A stretch of DNA of 40,027 nt from Flavobacteriaceae bacterium (GCA_024763365.1 JANTFO010000010.1:1-40027), one strand, 5' to 3'. Positions 1-12,106 are shown, counted from the stretch's first letter. The notes: generated by a model not told the origin, from the letters alone. Translations and numbers: made by a program.

Positions 1-2
1 GG

Positions 3-479
3 AAATATGCTATAAGATTACTGGAAAAATTCCTCCCAAAAGTATACCTTTCATCCAGAGAAAATCAAAACTTTGACCATCCAAATATTATTTATGATAT
101 AGAAGAAGGCTTAGGCCCATTTGGAGCAATACGTTCAGCTTTTAAATCTTATCCTAATACTGCTTTTTTGATCATTGCCAATGATTTACCTTTTTTGGAT
201 GAAAACCACATCGCAAAACTTATTCAGCAAAGAGATCCTTCAAAAGCTGCTACTGCTTTCAAAGTCAAAGAAAAAGACTATCCAGAGCCTTTGGCGGCTA
301 TTTGGGAACCAAAAGCCTTAACTTTCATTCAGGATTTTTATCAAAAAAATTGTTATAAACCTATTGAGGTTTTAAAGAGCATGCAAGTGAAATATGTAGA
401 AATATCCGCTGAAAATGTAAAAAATATCAACACCAAAAAGGCTTATAAGAAAGCTCAAAATAAAATTAAAAAACTTTAG
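3..479 (+). CDS. NTP transferase / molybdenum cofactor guanylyltransferase-like protein (MobA family), 5' truncated by window edge
   Basis: Frame stays open to the window start; reads ...EEGLGPFGAIRSAFKSYPNTAFLIIANDLPFLDE..., matching the GPxGG/ACDxP-type MobA nucleotidyltransferase motifs. Confidence 0.75.
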   Translation, partial: KYAIRLLEKFLPKVYLSSRENQNFDHPNIIYDIEEGLGPFGAIRSAFKSYPNTAFLIIANDLPFLDENHIAKLIQQRDPSKAATAFKVKEKDYPEPLAAIWEPKALTFIQDFYQKNCYKPIEVLKSMQVKYVEISAENVKNINTKKAYKKAQNKIKKL

Positions 480-482
480 GAC

Positions 483-848
483 TTATTGAAAAAAATAAAA
501 AGCATCTTCAATATGCCTTACATTTTGGTATTTTTCGTTAAGAATGACCGCAACCACATCAAATCTTACTTCTACATCTAAATCGTTTTCTTGTACATAA
601 GCATCCGCAGCCATGACCAACAACCTAATTTTCTTTTTTGAAATAAATTCTTCCGGCTTACCAATAGCTTCATTATTCCTGGTTTTGACTTCCACAACAA
701 CTATTGTATTTTTTTCTTTTTGAGCAAGGATATCTATTTCTGCTTTTTGATAAATCCAATTGGTTTCGAGAATTTCATAACCCTTCTTAAGCAACATTTC
801 TTGGGCTAATATTTCGCCGGCTTTTCCTAATTCATTGTGTTCGGCCAT
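483..848 (-). CDS. YraN family (UPF0102) endonuclease-like protein
   Basis: 121 aa with GxxGE..A...L...GY.ILE.N...AEIDIIA...VVVEVKTR motif. Confidence 0.9.
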   Translation of the reverse strand: MAEHNELGKAGEILAQEMLLKKGYEILETNWIYQKAEIDILAQKEKNTIVVVEVKTRNNEAIGKPEEFISKKKIRLLVMAADAYVQENDLDVEVRFDVVAVILNEKYQNVRHIEDAFYFFQ

Positions 849-860
849 TATTATAAAATT

Positions 861-1883
861 TTAAAACAAGGTGTCTTGCTGTACACCTCGATCTCTACCA
901 AGATGCTTATAAGCCAATTCAGTGACTTGCCTGCCACGGGGTGTCCGCACAATAAAACCTTCTTGAATTAAAAATGGCTCATATACTTCTTCCAAAGTCT
1001 CCGCATTTTCAGCAACTGCTGTAGCCAAAGTAGAAAGACCTACAGGCCCTCCCTTAAACTTATCAATGATCGTCAAAAGGATCTTATTATCCATTTCGTC
1101 CAATCCATGTGTATCTACATTGAGTGCCTTTAAAGCATATTGGGCAATTTTAATGTCGATATCTCCCTTGTTCTTGATTTGAGCAAAATCACGAACACGC
1201 CTTAAGAGGGCATTAGCAATTCGGGGTGTACCTCTGCTTCTACCAGCTATTTCAATGGCGGCTTCCATACTTATTGGAACCTTTAAAATCCCGGCACTTC
1301 TTTCCACTATAGTTGTCAATAATTCAGTTTCATAATACTGTAACCTGCTACTAATTCCAAAACGTGCCCGCATAGGTGCTGTCAACAAACCGGATCGGGT
1401 AGTTGCTCCTACTAAAGTAAAAGGTTCTAATTCTATTTGTACACTACGTGCATTGGGACCACTTTCAATAAGGATGTCAATTTTATAATCTTCCATTGCA
1501 GAATACAAATATTCTTCAATCACCGGGCTCAAACGGTGAATTTCATCAATAAACAATACATCGCGAGCATTGAGATTGGTAAGCAAACCCGCTAAATCAC
1601 CTGGTTTGTCCAAAACAGGACCAGAAGTTACTTTGATATTAACTTCTAATTCATTGGCTAAAATATAAGCTAAAGTAGTCTTTCCTAATCCCGGAGGGCC
1701 GTGAAACAAGGTATGATCTAAAGCATCCCCCCTCTGATTGGCAGCTTCAACAAAGATTTTCAAGTTTTCGAGAACTGACTTTTGTCCGGTAAAATCATCA
1801 AAGTGTACCGGCCTCAATCTTTTCTCAACTTTCATATCCTCATCGGTCAAGTGTTGCTTATCGGGATTTAGGTTTTCGTTCAT
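861..1883 (-). CDS. ruvB: Holliday junction branch migration DNA helicase RuvB
   Basis: [46 protein letters not shown] motifs. Confidence 0.97.
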   Translation of the reverse strand: MNENLNPDKQHLTDEDMKVEKRLRPVHFDDFTGQKSVLENLKIFVEAANQRGDALDHTLFHGPPGLGKTTLAYILANELEVNIKVTSGPVLDKPGDLAGLLTNLNARDVLFIDEIHRLSPVIEEYLYSAMEDYKIDILIESGPNARSVQIELEPFTLVGATTRSGLLTAPMRARFGISSRLQYYETELLTTIVERSAGILKVPISMEAAIEIAGRSRGTPRIANALLRRVRDFAQIKNKGDIDIKIAQYALKALNVDTHGLDEMDNKILLTIIDKFKGGPVGLSTLATAVAENAETLEEVYEPFLIQEGFIVRTPRGRQVTELAYKHLGRDRGVQQDTLF

Positions 1884-1927
1884 TCACAAAAGAATTTATC
1901 AAACGAAAGTAGGTAATTTGAATGGTT

Positions 1928-1961
1928 AAAAAAAATCTGCTTCCCGGTTTGGAAAGCAGAT
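1928..1961 (-). terminator. Intrinsic terminator downstream of sdhB
   Basis: 8-bp stem atctgctt/aagcagat at 1935-1942/1954-1961 followed on the minus strand by a T run. Confidence 0.7.
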
Positions 1962-1984
1962 CTTATATTTACTTAGAATATTTT

Positions 1985-2731
1985 TTACATGGTTTTAGCC
2001 ATGGCGCGGTTGTATTCAAAATTCATATGAGCTATATCTATTAATTGAACTTCTTGCGGACATACCATTGCACAAGCACCGGTATGTGTACAACTTCCGA
2101 AACCTTGTTCATCATGTTCGTTGACCATCCAAATCACACGCTCTTGTCGCTCTACTTGACCTTGCGGTAACTTAGCCAAATGTGCCACTTTAGCTGACAT
2201 GAATAATGCGGCTGATGAATTCTTACAAGTAGCCACACAAGCGCCACAACCAATACAGGCAGCACTATCAAAAGCACTTTCTGAAACCTCATGGTGGATA
2301 TTAATGGTATTGGCTTCCGGAGCCATACCGGTAAAGGCAGAAATATAGCCTCCTGCTTGAATAATTTTGTCCAAAGAACTTCTATCAACTTTTAAGTCTC
2401 TAATAATAGGAAAAGGCTTTGCGCGGAAAGGTTCAATAAATAAGGTATCACCGTCTTTAAATGAGCGCATGTGCGTCTGGCAAGTAGTATAATGCTTATT
2501 ATGACCATGTGCTTGTCCATTGATAACAAGTGAACATTGTCCGCAAATACCTTCTCTACAATCGTGGTCAAACTCAACAACACGTTTTCCTTCAGTCACT
2601 AATTGTTCATTAAGCATATCTAACATTTCTAAGAAAGACATGTCTTCACTTACGTCAGTTAAATTAAAAGTTTCTAATTTTCCCTTTGCTTTTGGGGATT
2701 CTTGACGCCAAATTTTTAAAGTAAATTTCAT
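1985..2731 (-). CDS. sdhB: Succinate dehydrogenase/fumarate reductase iron-sulfur subunit
   Basis: CREGICGQCSLVING and CIGCGACVATCKN...CTHTGACAMVCPQ cysteine clusters. Confidence 0.95.
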   Translation of the reverse strand: MKFTLKIWRQESPKAKGKLETFNLTDVSEDMSFLEMLDMLNEQLVTEGKRVVEFDHDCREGICGQCSLVINGQAHGHNKHYTTCQTHMRSFKDGDTLFIEPFRAKPFPIIRDLKVDRSSLDKIIQAGGYISAFTGMAPEANTINIHHEVSESAFDSAACIGCGACVATCKNSSAALFMSAKVAHLAKLPQGQVERQERVIWMVNEHDEQGFGSCTHTGACAMVCPQEVQLIDIAHMNFEYNRAMAKTM

Positions 2732-2762
2732 GGTGTTCTTGTTTTTTAACTCAATTCAACTT

Positions 2763-4676
2763 TTATTTATAACTACGTGTTTTCACTTCTATATTCTCGT
2801 ACTTGAGTGCTTCTTTGTGTAAATCCCATTTGTGATCACCTTTCCATTCCCAAGCTGCTGAATACATATAGTTTTTATCATCACGAACGGCTTCACCATC
2901 TTCCGTTTGGTATTCTTCTCGGAAGTGAGCCCCACAACTTTCTTTACGGTCTAAAGCATCGATAGCCATCAATTCGGCAATTTCAAGGTAATCTGCTAAT
3001 CTGCCGGCTTTTTCTAATTCGGAATTTACTCCTTTGGCATCACCGGTAACAGCGACATCACTCCAAAACTCTTGTCTTAACTTCTTAATTTCTTCTATAG
3101 CCCATTTAAGCCCTTTTTCATTTCGCGACATGGCTACTTCTTTAAATAATATTTTACCGAGCTTACGGTGAATTTGATCAACAGGAGTTTTTCCATCAAT
3201 TGACAATAATTTATCAATTTGCTCTTTAACTTCCTTTTCAGCTTTTTCAAATTCTGGCAAATCTGTAGAAATAGGACCAGTACTGATATCATTTGATAAG
3301 TAGTTTGAAATGGTATTTGGCAATACAAAATTTCCATCTACAGAGGCTTGCAAAAGCGAGTTAGCACCTAATCTGTTGGCTCCATGATCTGCAAAATTTG
3401 CTTCTCCTACTGCATATAAACCAGGGATCGTTGTACCTAATTCATAGTCTACCCATAAGCCACCCATTGAGAAGTGTGCCGCAGGAGAGATCTTCATCGG
3501 TTCTTTATACGCATCAATTCCGGTAATTTTTTTGTACATCGTAAATAAATTACCGTAACGTTCTTTGATCGTTGCTTTGCCATGTTTTTCTATGGCTGTT
3601 TTAAAATCTAAGTATACTGCATTTTTTAATGCCCCCACTCCATATCCGGCATCCATCCGTTCTTTGGCCGCTCTGGAAGCTACATCACGTGGCACCAAAT
3701 TACCAAAGGCAGGGTAACGACGTTCCAGATAATAATCTCTTTCTTCTTGTGGAATATCTCCAGGTTTGCGTGGATCGTTTTTCTTTTTAGGCACCCAAAT
3801 ACGGCCGTCATTCCTCAATGACTCTGACATCAATGTCAGTTTGGATTGATGCTCTCCGGCTTGCGGTAATGCCGTCGGGTGAATTTGTGTCCAAGAGGGA
3901 TTCGCAAAGAAAGCGCCTTTTTTATGTGCTCTCCATGTTGCTGAAACATTAGAGTTCATCGCCAAAGTTGATAGATAAAAAATCTTACCAAAACCTCCGG
4001 TGCCCAATACCACAGCATGTGCCGAATGACGTTCAATCTCTCCGGTCACCAAATTACGGGCTATTACACCGCGCATTTTTCCATCTACCATTACAAAATC
4101 AAGCACTTCATGTCGCTTATATTCTGTTAGGTTTCCGGCCTTTACTTGCTTCATAATAGCTTGATAAGTTGCGAGAAGAAGCTGCTGTCCGGTTTGCCCT
4201 CTGGCATAAAAGGTTCTAGATACTAATACACCACCAAAAGATCGGTTACTCAAATAACCATTATATTCACGAGCAAAAGGGACCCCTTGTGCGTTCATAT
4301 GGTCTATGAGGTCTACTGATAATTGTGCCATCCGATATACATTGGCTTCTCTTGATCTGTAATCTCCTCCTTTTATTGTATCATAAAACATACGGTATAT
4401 ACTATCACCATCATTTCTATAATTCTTAGCGGCATTTACCCCTCCTTGAGCAGCTACAGAGTGTGCTCTACGGGCAGAATCCTGAAAGTAGAAGTTCTTT
4501 ACATTATAGCCTAACTCAGCCAGAGTTGCTGCAGCCCCACCTCCTGACAATCCACTACCTACGACAATAACATCGATCTTTTTTCGATTGGCAGGGTTAA
4601 TTATGTTTTTACTATCTAAATAATTTTGCCATTTATCTTTTAATGGTCCTTCCGGTATTTTTGCGTCTAATGCCAT
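2763..4676 (-). CDS. sdhA: Succinate dehydrogenase/fumarate reductase flavoprotein subunit
   Basis: [21 protein letters not shown] motif, [19 protein letters not shown]; next to sdhB and sdhC. Confidence 0.97.
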   Translation of the reverse strand: MALDAKIPEGPLKDKWQNYLDSKNIINPANRKKIDVIVVGSGLSGGGAAATLAELGYNVKNFYFQDSARRAHSVAAQGGVNAAKNYRNDGDSIYRMFYDTIKGGDYRSREANVYRMAQLSVDLIDHMNAQGVPFAREYNGYLSNRSFGGVLVSRTFYARGQTGQQLLLATYQAIMKQVKAGNLTEYKRHEVLDFVMVDGKMRGVIARNLVTGEIERHSAHAVVLGTGGFGKIFYLSTLAMNSNVSATWRAHKKGAFFANPSWTQIHPTALPQAGEHQSKLTLMSESLRNDGRIWVPKKKNDPRKPGDIPQEERDYYLERRYPAFGNLVPRDVASRAAKERMDAGYGVGALKNAVYLDFKTAIEKHGKATIKERYGNLFTMYKKITGIDAYKEPMKISPAAHFSMGGLWVDYELGTTIPGLYAVGEANFADHGANRLGANSLLQASVDGNFVLPNTISNYLSNDISTGPISTDLPEFEKAEKEVKEQIDKLLSIDGKTPVDQIHRKLGKILFKEVAMSRNEKGLKWAIEEIKKLRQEFWSDVAVTGDAKGVNSELEKAGRLADYLEIAELMAIDALDRKESCGAHFREEYQTEDGEAVRDDKNYMYSAAWEWKGDHKWDLHKEALKYENIEVKTRSYK

Positions 4677-4682
4677 ATTTTT

Positions 4683-5372
4683 CTATTTAAAATAAATGAT
4701 TATTGGAATTATTGCATACAGAACTGCCATGACAATTCCAAAACACATAGCAATATATTTTAATACTTTAATACATGGTTTTTGGTGCACTCCCAATGAT
4801 CTATGGGCACTTTCTACACCATGAACCAAATGAAAACCTAAAGATATAATGCCAATAAGGTAAAGAATGATCACCCATCCTTGTTTAAATGTCGCAACTA
4901 CCAAATCATATAAATCGGGCTCGGTACCGAGTACTTTATATTTCAACCAAAACTGCCCCATATGTATTACGATAAAAATACCGATGATAGAACCCAGGAT
5001 CCCCATATTTCTGGAATACCAAGTACTAGTAGAAGTATCTTTTTTGATATACTTGTCATCAGCATTGGCTTTTCTATTCCTTAAAGTAATCAACAAGGCA
5101 TCAAATGCATGAATGATAATAGCTGCATATAATAACCATGCTACAATACTTATAGGCCAAAAATGTACGAGAAAATGCGAATAGGCATTGTACATATCAT
5201 GTTGGTTTGCCACCCCTCCCCAAAATTCAATAGGAAACCAAGAGTCAGGTATGATAAGAATTAAATTTCCTGCTAAGTGAATAACAAGAAAAAATGCGAT
5301 AAAAAGTCCGGTCACTGCCATCACATTTTTACGCATTACAGATGTTTTAAAAAGTCCTCTTTGCGAGCTCAT
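4683..5372 (-). CDS. sdhC: Succinate dehydrogenase cytochrome b subunit
   Basis: 229-aa multi-TM protein with conserved histidines (HLAGNL, HFWP, HMGQFW, HLVHGVESAHRSLG), first gene of the sdhCAB operon. Confidence 0.9.
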   Translation of the reverse strand: MSSQRGLFKTSVMRKNVMAVTGLFIAFFLVIHLAGNLILIIPDSWFPIEFWGGVANQHDMYNAYSHFLVHFWPISIVAWLLYAAIIIHAFDALLITLRNRKANADDKYIKKDTSTSTWYSRNMGILGSIIGIFIVIHMGQFWLKYKVLGTEPDLYDLVVATFKQGWVIILYLIGIISLGFHLVHGVESAHRSLGVHQKPCIKVLKYIAMCFGIVMAVLYAIIPIIIYFK

Positions 5373-5474
5373 AAATAATTATTTAAAAATAATGACGACA
5401 AATTTAATTGATTAAAAAACATTGTAAAATGACTAATGTCATTTTTTATAATTCAGACAATATTTTATTAAAAT

Positions 5475-6674
5475 CTACAAATAAATCATCGCTTGAATAC
5501 TTAATACATTTTCTTTAGCTTCTCCCATTTTTTGATGGGCATATTCCAATGTCAACTTGGAATTATGGCCACTAAAAAAGGTGTTAAGTCCTACACCAAA
5601 CCTGTTTTTAATATCATCCGTTGCATCATAGGAATGGTTAAGAAAAGACAGGTATGGCTGGAATCTGGTTTTTTCTTTGTCACCCGGAATTACATAACCT
5701 GCATGGGTATAAAACATAGTACCGGTGCCATAAGTAGAACCTAATAAATAATTCGTTCCGTAATCATTATTTTGTAAAACGGCATAGGCTGTTAAAGCCC
5801 CATTACCAACAGGTGCATCATAAAATACATCAGCTGCCCATAAATTGACATTTTCTCCTACTAAATTATCTCCTTCTAAAATTACTGAACCATTGGGGTG
5901 CATAAAGAAACCTGCTCCTACAGCTAAAACTTTTTTGCCTCCCAAATAACTGCCTACTCTAAAAGGTAAAAAATTGGACTCTTTATCCAAAAAATGATAG
6001 GTAAAATAACCAGCGAAATTTTTACTACCTTTATGATCACTTAGCAAACGTTTGCCTCCATATATGGCATAATCATCACTTGGGTCTCTTGTATCGAGAC
6101 CATTTGTCAACGCATCATTTACAGCAAGCTGAAATTGAAATTTGCCCACATCTCCTTTAGCGAAAAATCCGAGATGTCTTCCAAATTGATCTGTTAGACC
6201 CAAAGTAGCCCAGGAGGAACGATTGTTGTCTAAGGTTAGAAAATTCAATGTGCTCTGGCTGTTTAATCTTGAGACTCCGTTAAAGTAATGTAAACCACCT
6301 CCAACTGATAAATGATCTCCTATATTATATTGTGCCCAAACATCATGAAAAAACAACTGTACACCTTCTCCTTTACCGGTTGGTGATAAAGTATTAGCAT
6401 TCACGCTATTTGCTCCGAAATGCGTAACAATCATAAAATCCTTGGTTACTTGCCCGAAAAGGAGTAATCTGGCCCTTCTAAGTTGAAAAGCTGTGGTTTC
6501 TGCATCAATATCATAGTTAGCCTGCATCTGTGCCCAAGAAATAAGCCTCAAATATTTTTGGCCATCCTCGTCAAATTTTATTTTAAAGCCCCCTTTGTAA
6601 TCTGGCGAACCTTGAGAAAAAGATTGAAAACTTAACAAAATTGAAAATACTAAGATGGATATTTTACGTAACAT
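5475..6674 (-). CDS. Porin-like outer membrane beta-barrel protein
   Basis: Signal peptide; FQLRRARLLLFGQVTKDF...HFG phosphate-selective porin O/P-like pattern. Confidence 0.6.
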   Translation of the reverse strand: MLRKISILVFSILLSFQSFSQGSPDYKGGFKIKFDEDGQKYLRLISWAQMQANYDIDAETTAFQLRRARLLLFGQVTKDFMIVTHFGANSVNANTLSPTGKGEGVQLFFHDVWAQYNIGDHLSVGGGLHYFNGVSRLNSQSTLNFLTLDNNRSSWATLGLTDQFGRHLGFFAKGDVGKFQFQLAVNDALTNGLDTRDPSDDYAIYGGKRLLSDHKGSKNFAGYFTYHFLDKESNFLPFRVGSYLGGKKVLAVGAGFFMHPNGSVILEGDNLVGENVNLWAADVFYDAPVGNGALTAYAVLQNNDYGTNYLLGSTYGTGTMFYTHAGYVIPGDKEKTRFQPYLSFLNHSYDATDDIKNRFGVGLNTFFSGHNSKLTLEYAHQKMGEAKENVLSIQAMIYL

Positions 6675-6741
6675 AGGTGTTAAAAAATTTGGTTAATAAG
6701 CTATAAAACATTTTAAAAAATAATAGATGAAAAAAGATATA

Positions 6742-7749
6742 TTAACTATACTTTTTCATAAAACTTTCAGCTTTGGTAACCATTTCGGCACTACCCACGA
6801 AAAATGGCACACGTTGGTGAAGTTCGCTCGGTTCTATATCTAAAATAGGCTGATAGCCATCGCTAGCTTTTCCACCTGCTTGTTCTGCCAAAAACGCCAT
6901 GGGGTTACATTCGTAAAGCAAACGCAATTTTCCGTTAGGAGAAGCTGTTGTAATAGGGTATATATAAATACCTCCCTTTATCATATTCCTATGAAAATCA
7001 GACACTAAAGATCCAATATAGCGAGAAGTATAAGGCCGGTCATCTTTTTCTTCCTGACAGTATTTTATATATTTCTTGACACCTTTTGGAAAATGGACAT
7101 AGTTCCCTTCATTTATAGAATAAATTTTTCCCATTGATGGAAATTTCATATCAGGATGTGATAGATACCAGGTGCCCAAAGCCGGATTTAAAGTAAAACC
7201 ATTTACACCATATCCTGTGGTATAAACCAACATAGTGGAAGTTCCATAAACTACATATCCCGCCGCCACCTGATTACGACCTTTTTGTAAAAAATCCTCT
7301 TTGGTTGCTAACGACCCTACAGGACTTATTCTTCTAAAAATCGAAAAAATAGTTCCCACAGATACATTGACATCTATATTGGAGGAGCCGTCTAAAGGAT
7401 CCATCAAAACCACATATTTATGATCATTACCACCATCATCTTTATTGATCGCTACAAAATCATCCTCTTCTTCACTGGCTACACCACATACAATATGTCT
7501 ATCTTTCAAAGTGCGCATGAAAACTTCATTGGCATATACATCCAGTTTTTGCTGGGTTTCTCCTTGTACATTTGTTTCTCCGGCAGAACCCAAAATATCA
7601 ACTAAACCGGCTTTATTAACTTCGTGGTTTACTACTTTTGCGGCTAATTTTATAGAATTTAGTAAGCGAGAAAGTTCTCCTTCAGAGTATCTAAATTGAT
7701 TTTGATTTTCAATAATAAATTCTCCGAGTGTGCTTGGTTTATTCTTCAT
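6742..7749 (-). CDS. fbp: Class 1 fructose-1,6-bisphosphatase
   Basis: [65 protein letters not shown]. Confidence 0.97.
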   Translation of the reverse strand: MKNKPSTLGEFIIENQNQFRYSEGELSRLLNSIKLAAKVVNHEVNKAGLVDILGSAGETNVQGETQQKLDVYANEVFMRTLKDRHIVCGVASEEEDDFVAINKDDGGNDHKYVVLMDPLDGSSNIDVNVSVGTIFSIFRRISPVGSLATKEDFLQKGRNQVAAGYVVYGTSTMLVYTTGYGVNGFTLNPALGTWYLSHPDMKFPSMGKIYSINEGNYVHFPKGVKKYIKYCQEEKDDRPYTSRYIGSLVSDFHRNMIKGGIYIYPITTASPNGKLRLLYECNPMAFLAEQAGGKASDGYQPILDIEPSELHQRVPFFVGSAEMVTKAESFMKKYS

Positions 7750-7793
7750 TGAACAAAATTAATATTTATAATTGTGTAAATTCGCATGCTGAG

Positions 7794-9050
7794 ATGACCA
7801 AGATAAAAATTTATAAATTCGGAGGTGCTTCTGTTAAAGATACATCTAGCATTACGAATGTAGCAAAGTTACTAAAAAATGAAGGCTGTCGTAATACTTT
7901 TTTGGTAATTTCTGCAATGAGCAAAATGACCAACGCATTTGAGGATGTTTTACACAAGTTTTTAAATGATAAAGATCAATTTGACCATGCACTAAAAAAG
8001 GTCAAAGATTTTCACTTTAAGATCATCAACACACTTTTTAATAATAAAACTAACATACTTTCTGAAACCCAATCACTTTTTAAAAAGTATTTAGATTTTC
8101 TAGAACAAAATATCGTTTCTAATTACGATTATATATACGACCAAACAGTAATTTATGGAGAACTATTATCCACTAAGATCGTCAGTGCTTACCTTAATGA
8201 AATAGGTATTGAAAATACTTGGTTAGATGCAAGAGAACTTATTTTTACGGATGATAATTACAGGGATGCCCGAGTCAATTGGGAAAAAACCTGTCAAGAG
8301 GTAAAGAAATATAAAATCAAAGATAGTTTGTTAATTACACAAGGTTTTATTGGTAGTGCTTTAAATAAAAATAGTACTACGCTGGGGCGTGAAGGTTCAG
8401 ATTATACAGCAGCTATACTAGCTCATTGTCTTGATGCCCAAGAAGTAACTATCTGGAAAGATGTTGAAGGCTTGCTCAATGCAGATCCCAGATTTTTTGA
8501 TGAAACAAAATTAATTCAGTCTATTTCTTACCAAGACGCCTTGGAAATGGCTTTTTATGGAGCCAGTGTAATTCATCCCAAAACTATAAAACCACTTCAA
8601 AACAAAAATATTCCCTTAAAAATACGTTCCTTTTCTGATAGCTCCAACCCGGGTAGTATAATTTGTCAAAAAGATAAACATGATGACCACCAAACTTGCT
8701 TTACAAAAAAGGAAAATCAAATATTGATCAACCTGCAAACAAATGATTTCTCATTTATTTTTAAAAAAAATACCAGCCACATTTTTTCTTTGCTTGACGT
8801 ATATAAAATCAATCTCAACCTCATTCAAAATTCGGCTATTTCGGCATCAATATGTATTGAGGACCCTTTTCAACAATTAAAAAATTTAGTCAGCTCATTG
8901 GAAAAGAATTTTCAAATACAAGTATATGAATCTGTTAACCTGTTTTCAGTTTTTCATTACGATAAAGTCGAGTATTGGACTTTTTTAAAAGGGAGAAAAC
9001 TGCTTTTAAGACAACAGAATGAGCATACCATTCATTTTGTGACAGATTAA
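7794..9050 (+). CDS. Aspartate kinase
   Basis: KIYKFGGASVKD, TLGREGSDYTAAILA, VTIWKDVEGLLNADPR. The ATG at 7794 (MTKIKIYKFGG) is preferred over the ORF start at 7728, which overlaps fbp. Confidence 0.93.
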   Translation: MTKIKIYKFGGASVKDTSSITNVAKLLKNEGCRNTFLVISAMSKMTNAFEDVLHKFLNDKDQFDHALKKVKDFHFKIINTLFNNKTNILSETQSLFKKYLDFLEQNIVSNYDYIYDQTVIYGELLSTKIVSAYLNEIGIENTWLDARELIFTDDNYRDARVNWEKTCQEVKKYKIKDSLLITQGFIGSALNKNSTTLGREGSDYTAAILAHCLDAQEVTIWKDVEGLLNADPRFFDETKLIQSISYQDALEMAFYGASVIHPKTIKPLQNKNIPLKIRSFSDSSNPGSIICQKDKHDDHQTCFTKKENQILINLQTNDFSFIFKKNTSHIFSLLDVYKINLNLIQNSAISASICIEDPFQQLKNLVSSLEKNFQIQVYESVNLFSVFHYDKVEYWTFLKGRKLLLRQQNEHTIHFVTD

Positions 9051-9194
9051 TACCCTTTATAGTATAAAAAATCAGATTGTTATCTGTTGAAAATAAGTGA
9101 AAAATAAATCAAAACTACACAGAAAATTACATCAATTTTTATTGATTTCTAAAATATTTGTATTTTGCCACGATTTTAACCAAACAAATAAACA

Positions 9195-12038
9195 ATGAAA
9201 AAATTATTATTCTTTGTACTACTCATTAGTAGTATTTTTATTTACGCCCAAACGACAATAAGCGGTAAAGTTACCGATGCCAACACTAATGAGCCCATAC
9301 CGGGTGTTAGTATTCAAGTGAGTGGTGATAATCTGGGAACCACTACAGATTTTGACGGAAACTTTACTTTGACGATTAATAAAGATGTACCATTTGATCT
9401 GGAAGCATCCAGTATTGGATTTAAGAATTCAGTAATATCTATTACAGAAAATGGACAAGAAGTACACTTTAAATTAGCAGAAGCTACTGAATTATTAGAT
9501 GAAGTGGTTGTTTCTGCCTCTCGAACTCCTGAACGCATTAGAGAATCACCCGTAACCATAGAAAGAATGGATGCCAAAATGGTTAAAAATGCTGCTACTC
9601 CTGATTTTTATGAAGGATTAGAAAATTTGAAAGGAGTTGACGTAAATACTAACTCTTTGACATTCAAATCTGTCAATACCCGTGGATTTGCTACTTTTTC
9701 TAATGCGCGTTTTATGCAATTGGTAGATGGGATAGACAATTCTTCACCAGCCTTAAACTTTGTTTTAGGTAATTTGGTAGGTATGAACGAATTAGATGTA
9801 AATACTGTAGAAATACTTCCCGGAGCTTCTTCTGCCCTTTACGGTGCGAATGCTTTTAATGGTATATTATTTATGACCAGTAAAAGCCCCTTTCATCATA
9901 CTGGTATCAGTACTTATGCCAAAGTAGGCCAAACCTCTCAAGTTGTGGCAGGCGATCATAGATTTTATGACTACGGCATCAGAGCTGCTTATAAGTTCAG
10001 TGAAAAATTTGCCGGTAAAGTCAACTTCTCCTATATGAGAGGAACTGACTGGATGAGTGCAGATTATGACCAATATTATGATGTACTTCCTGGCGAAGCC
10101 AGTATCATTACACCCTATGCTGATAGAGGTAACACTTTTGATGGATTAAATATATATGGAGATGAAATAACTGCCTCTGCTGCACTGCCTTCAAATGGTA
10201 TCCCAAATATGGAAGCTTTAGGCTATGCACTTACCGGTGTTCTACTACCTGAAGGAACTATTGGAGATGTAAGTATGACCGGTTATAATGAAATGAATAT
10301 GACCGATTATCAAGCCAGAAGCATTAAAACAGACGTTGCGCTTCATTATAAGCCTTGGGAAAATGATAAAGAATTGATCTTTAATTTTCGAAGTGGCCGT
10401 GGTAATACTATTTATCAAGGAGCCAACCGTTATTATTTAAAAGATTTTATTATGAATCAAACCAAATTAGAATTTAAAGGTGATAACTTCTTTGTCCGTG
10501 GTTATATAACTACGGAAGATGCTGGTGATTCTTACGATATGCGTTTTGCCGGTATTAATATGAGTAAAGCCTTTGCAGGTAATTGGTTTGGAGCTTATGC
10601 TCAAGGATTTATTGGTGCTTTTGCTGCCGGAGCCGATGCAGCTACTGCACATGCTACAGGTCGTGAGACTGCAGACACTTATGTAACTCCTCAACCCGGA
10701 ACAGCAGCATTTGAGTCTTTATTTAACCAGGTTACTACTGACCCCGATCTAAATACTGGTGCCAAATTTATTGATAAATCTAAAATGCATCATGCCGACG
10801 CAAACTATAATTTAGCGAGCCTTATTGATGATTGGGCAGATCTGCAACTCGGTGGATCCTATAGACTATATACCTTAGATTCTCAAGGAACTATTTTTAC
10901 CGATTATGATGCACCTATCAAATATGATGAGTACGGAGCCTATGCTCAATTATCAAAAAAATTTGCCGATGACAGGTTGAAATTTACCGGATCTGTTCGT
11001 TATGATAAAGCGCAAAATTTTGAAGGATCTTTCTCTCCACGTGTCGCTTTTGTATATAGCGTAGGTGAAAATTTAAATCATAATTTAAGGGCTTCTTTCC
11101 AAACCGGCTTTAGAAATCCGACCACCCAAGACCAATACATCGGTTTGGATGTAGGACAAGCTATTTTAGTAGGTTCAGCTAAAGATAATCTTGATAGATA
11201 TACTTCTAAACCTTTGAGTATCAGCTCGACAGGTCAGGCATTAGGTTTTCCTGCAACGGTAAGTCTTTCTGGAGCTAGGGCTTATGACAATGCATTTACT
11301 TATTCATCTTTATTGGCATTTGCTGGTAGTGGAAATCCAGCTGATTTAGCTAAAGCAAATACTGACTATGTACAACCAGAACAAGTAAGTGCGTATGAGT
11401 TAGGTTATAGAGGAAAGCTAGGACCCGTAAATATGGATATTAGCGGATATTATAATCAATATGACGGATTTATATCTACTAAAACGGTAATTGTCCCTAA
11501 ATATGGAATGGCTGATCTTTCTGATATTCATCCTGTTGTGCAACAACCTAATGCTATTATTGCTATTGCAAATGGTGATTTTCAACCATTCCAGGTATAT
11601 ACCAACTCTACAGCCGAAGTAAGTTCATACGGTGGTACTTTAGGTTTAAGTACCGGAATCGGTAAATTTGATTTAGGCTTAAATTATACTTATGCTACTT
11701 TTGATTTTGACCAAACCACTGACCCCGATTATGAAGCTGGTTTTAATACTCCCGAGCACAAAGTAAAAGTAAGTCTTGGTAGTGAAGAATTGTTTAAAAA
11801 CTTTGGATTTGGTGTTAATTACAGATGGCAAGATGAATTCTTGTGGGAAGCTAATATTGCCAATGCCATGATCCCGGCACGTTCCGTAATTGATGCTCAG
11901 ATTAACTATAATGTACCAAGTTTGAAATCTATATTAAAAGTTGGTGGCACTAATATTGGAGGAGATGATTATCTGGTAGCACCTGCCTCCGGAAAAATAG
12001 GACAACAATACTATGTTTCCTGGACTATTAATCCATAA
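9195..12038 (+). CDS. TonB-dependent receptor with N-terminal carboxypeptidase-like regulatory domain
   Basis: Signal peptide; TISGKVTDANTNEPIPGVSIQV...; plug domain DEVVVSASRTPERIRESPVTIERM; long beta barrel. Confidence 0.92.
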   Translation: MKKLLFFVLLISSIFIYAQTTISGKVTDANTNEPIPGVSIQVSGDNLGTTTDFDGNFTLTINKDVPFDLEASSIGFKNSVISITENGQEVHFKLAEATELLDEVVVSASRTPERIRESPVTIERMDAKMVKNAATPDFYEGLENLKGVDVNTNSLTFKSVNTRGFATFSNARFMQLVDGIDNSSPALNFVLGNLVGMNELDVNTVEILPGASSALYGANAFNGILFMTSKSPFHHTGISTYAKVGQTSQVVAGDHRFYDYGIRAAYKFSEKFAGKVNFSYMRGTDWMSADYDQYYDVLPGEASIITPYADRGNTFDGLNIYGDEITASAALPSNGIPNMEALGYALTGVLLPEGTIGDVSMTGYNEMNMTDYQARSIKTDVALHYKPWENDKELIFNFRSGRGNTIYQGANRYYLKDFIMNQTKLEFKGDNFFVRGYITTEDAGDSYDMRFAGINMSKAFAGNWFGAYAQGFIGAFAAGADAATAHATGRETADTYVTPQPGTAAFESLFNQVTTDPDLNTGAKFIDKSKMHHADANYNLASLIDDWADLQLGGSYRLYTLDSQGTIFTDYDAPIKYDEYGAYAQLSKKFADDRLKFTGSVRYDKAQNFEGSFSPRVAFVYSVGENLNHNLRASFQTGFRNPTTQDQYIGLDVGQAILVGSAKDNLDRYTSKPLSISSTGQALGFPATVSLSGARAYDNAFTYSSLLAFAGSGNPADLAKANTDYVQPEQVSAYELGYRGKLGPVNMDISGYYNQYDGFISTKTVIVPKYGMADLSDIHPVVQQPNAIIAIANGDFQPFQVYTNSTAEVSSYGGTLGLSTGIGKFDLGLNYTYATFDFDQTTDPDYEAGFNTPEHKVKVSLGSEELFKNFGFGVNYRWQDEFLWEANIANAMIPARSVIDAQINYNVPSLKSILKVGGTNIGGDDYLVAPASGKIGQQYYVSWTINP

Positions 12039-12070
12039 TAGTTTATAATATAACTTTCCAAATTTCAAAA

Positions 12071-12106
12071 ATCCAAACCTTTGTAAATCAGGGTTTGGAT
12101 TTTTTT
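12071..12106 (+). terminator. Intrinsic terminator of the TonB-dependent receptor gene
   Basis: atccaaacc/ggtttggat perfect 9-bp stem followed by tttttt. Confidence 0.85.

Noticed and set aside
2152-2388. Minus-strand 78-aa ORF within sdhB
   Set aside because: Out-of-frame ORF overlapping conserved SdhB iron-sulfur sequence.
7728-7793. Upstream extension of the aspartate kinase ORF
   Set aside because: The extra 22 residues overlap fbp and are not kinase-like; the ATG at 7794 begins the conserved KIYKFGG motif.
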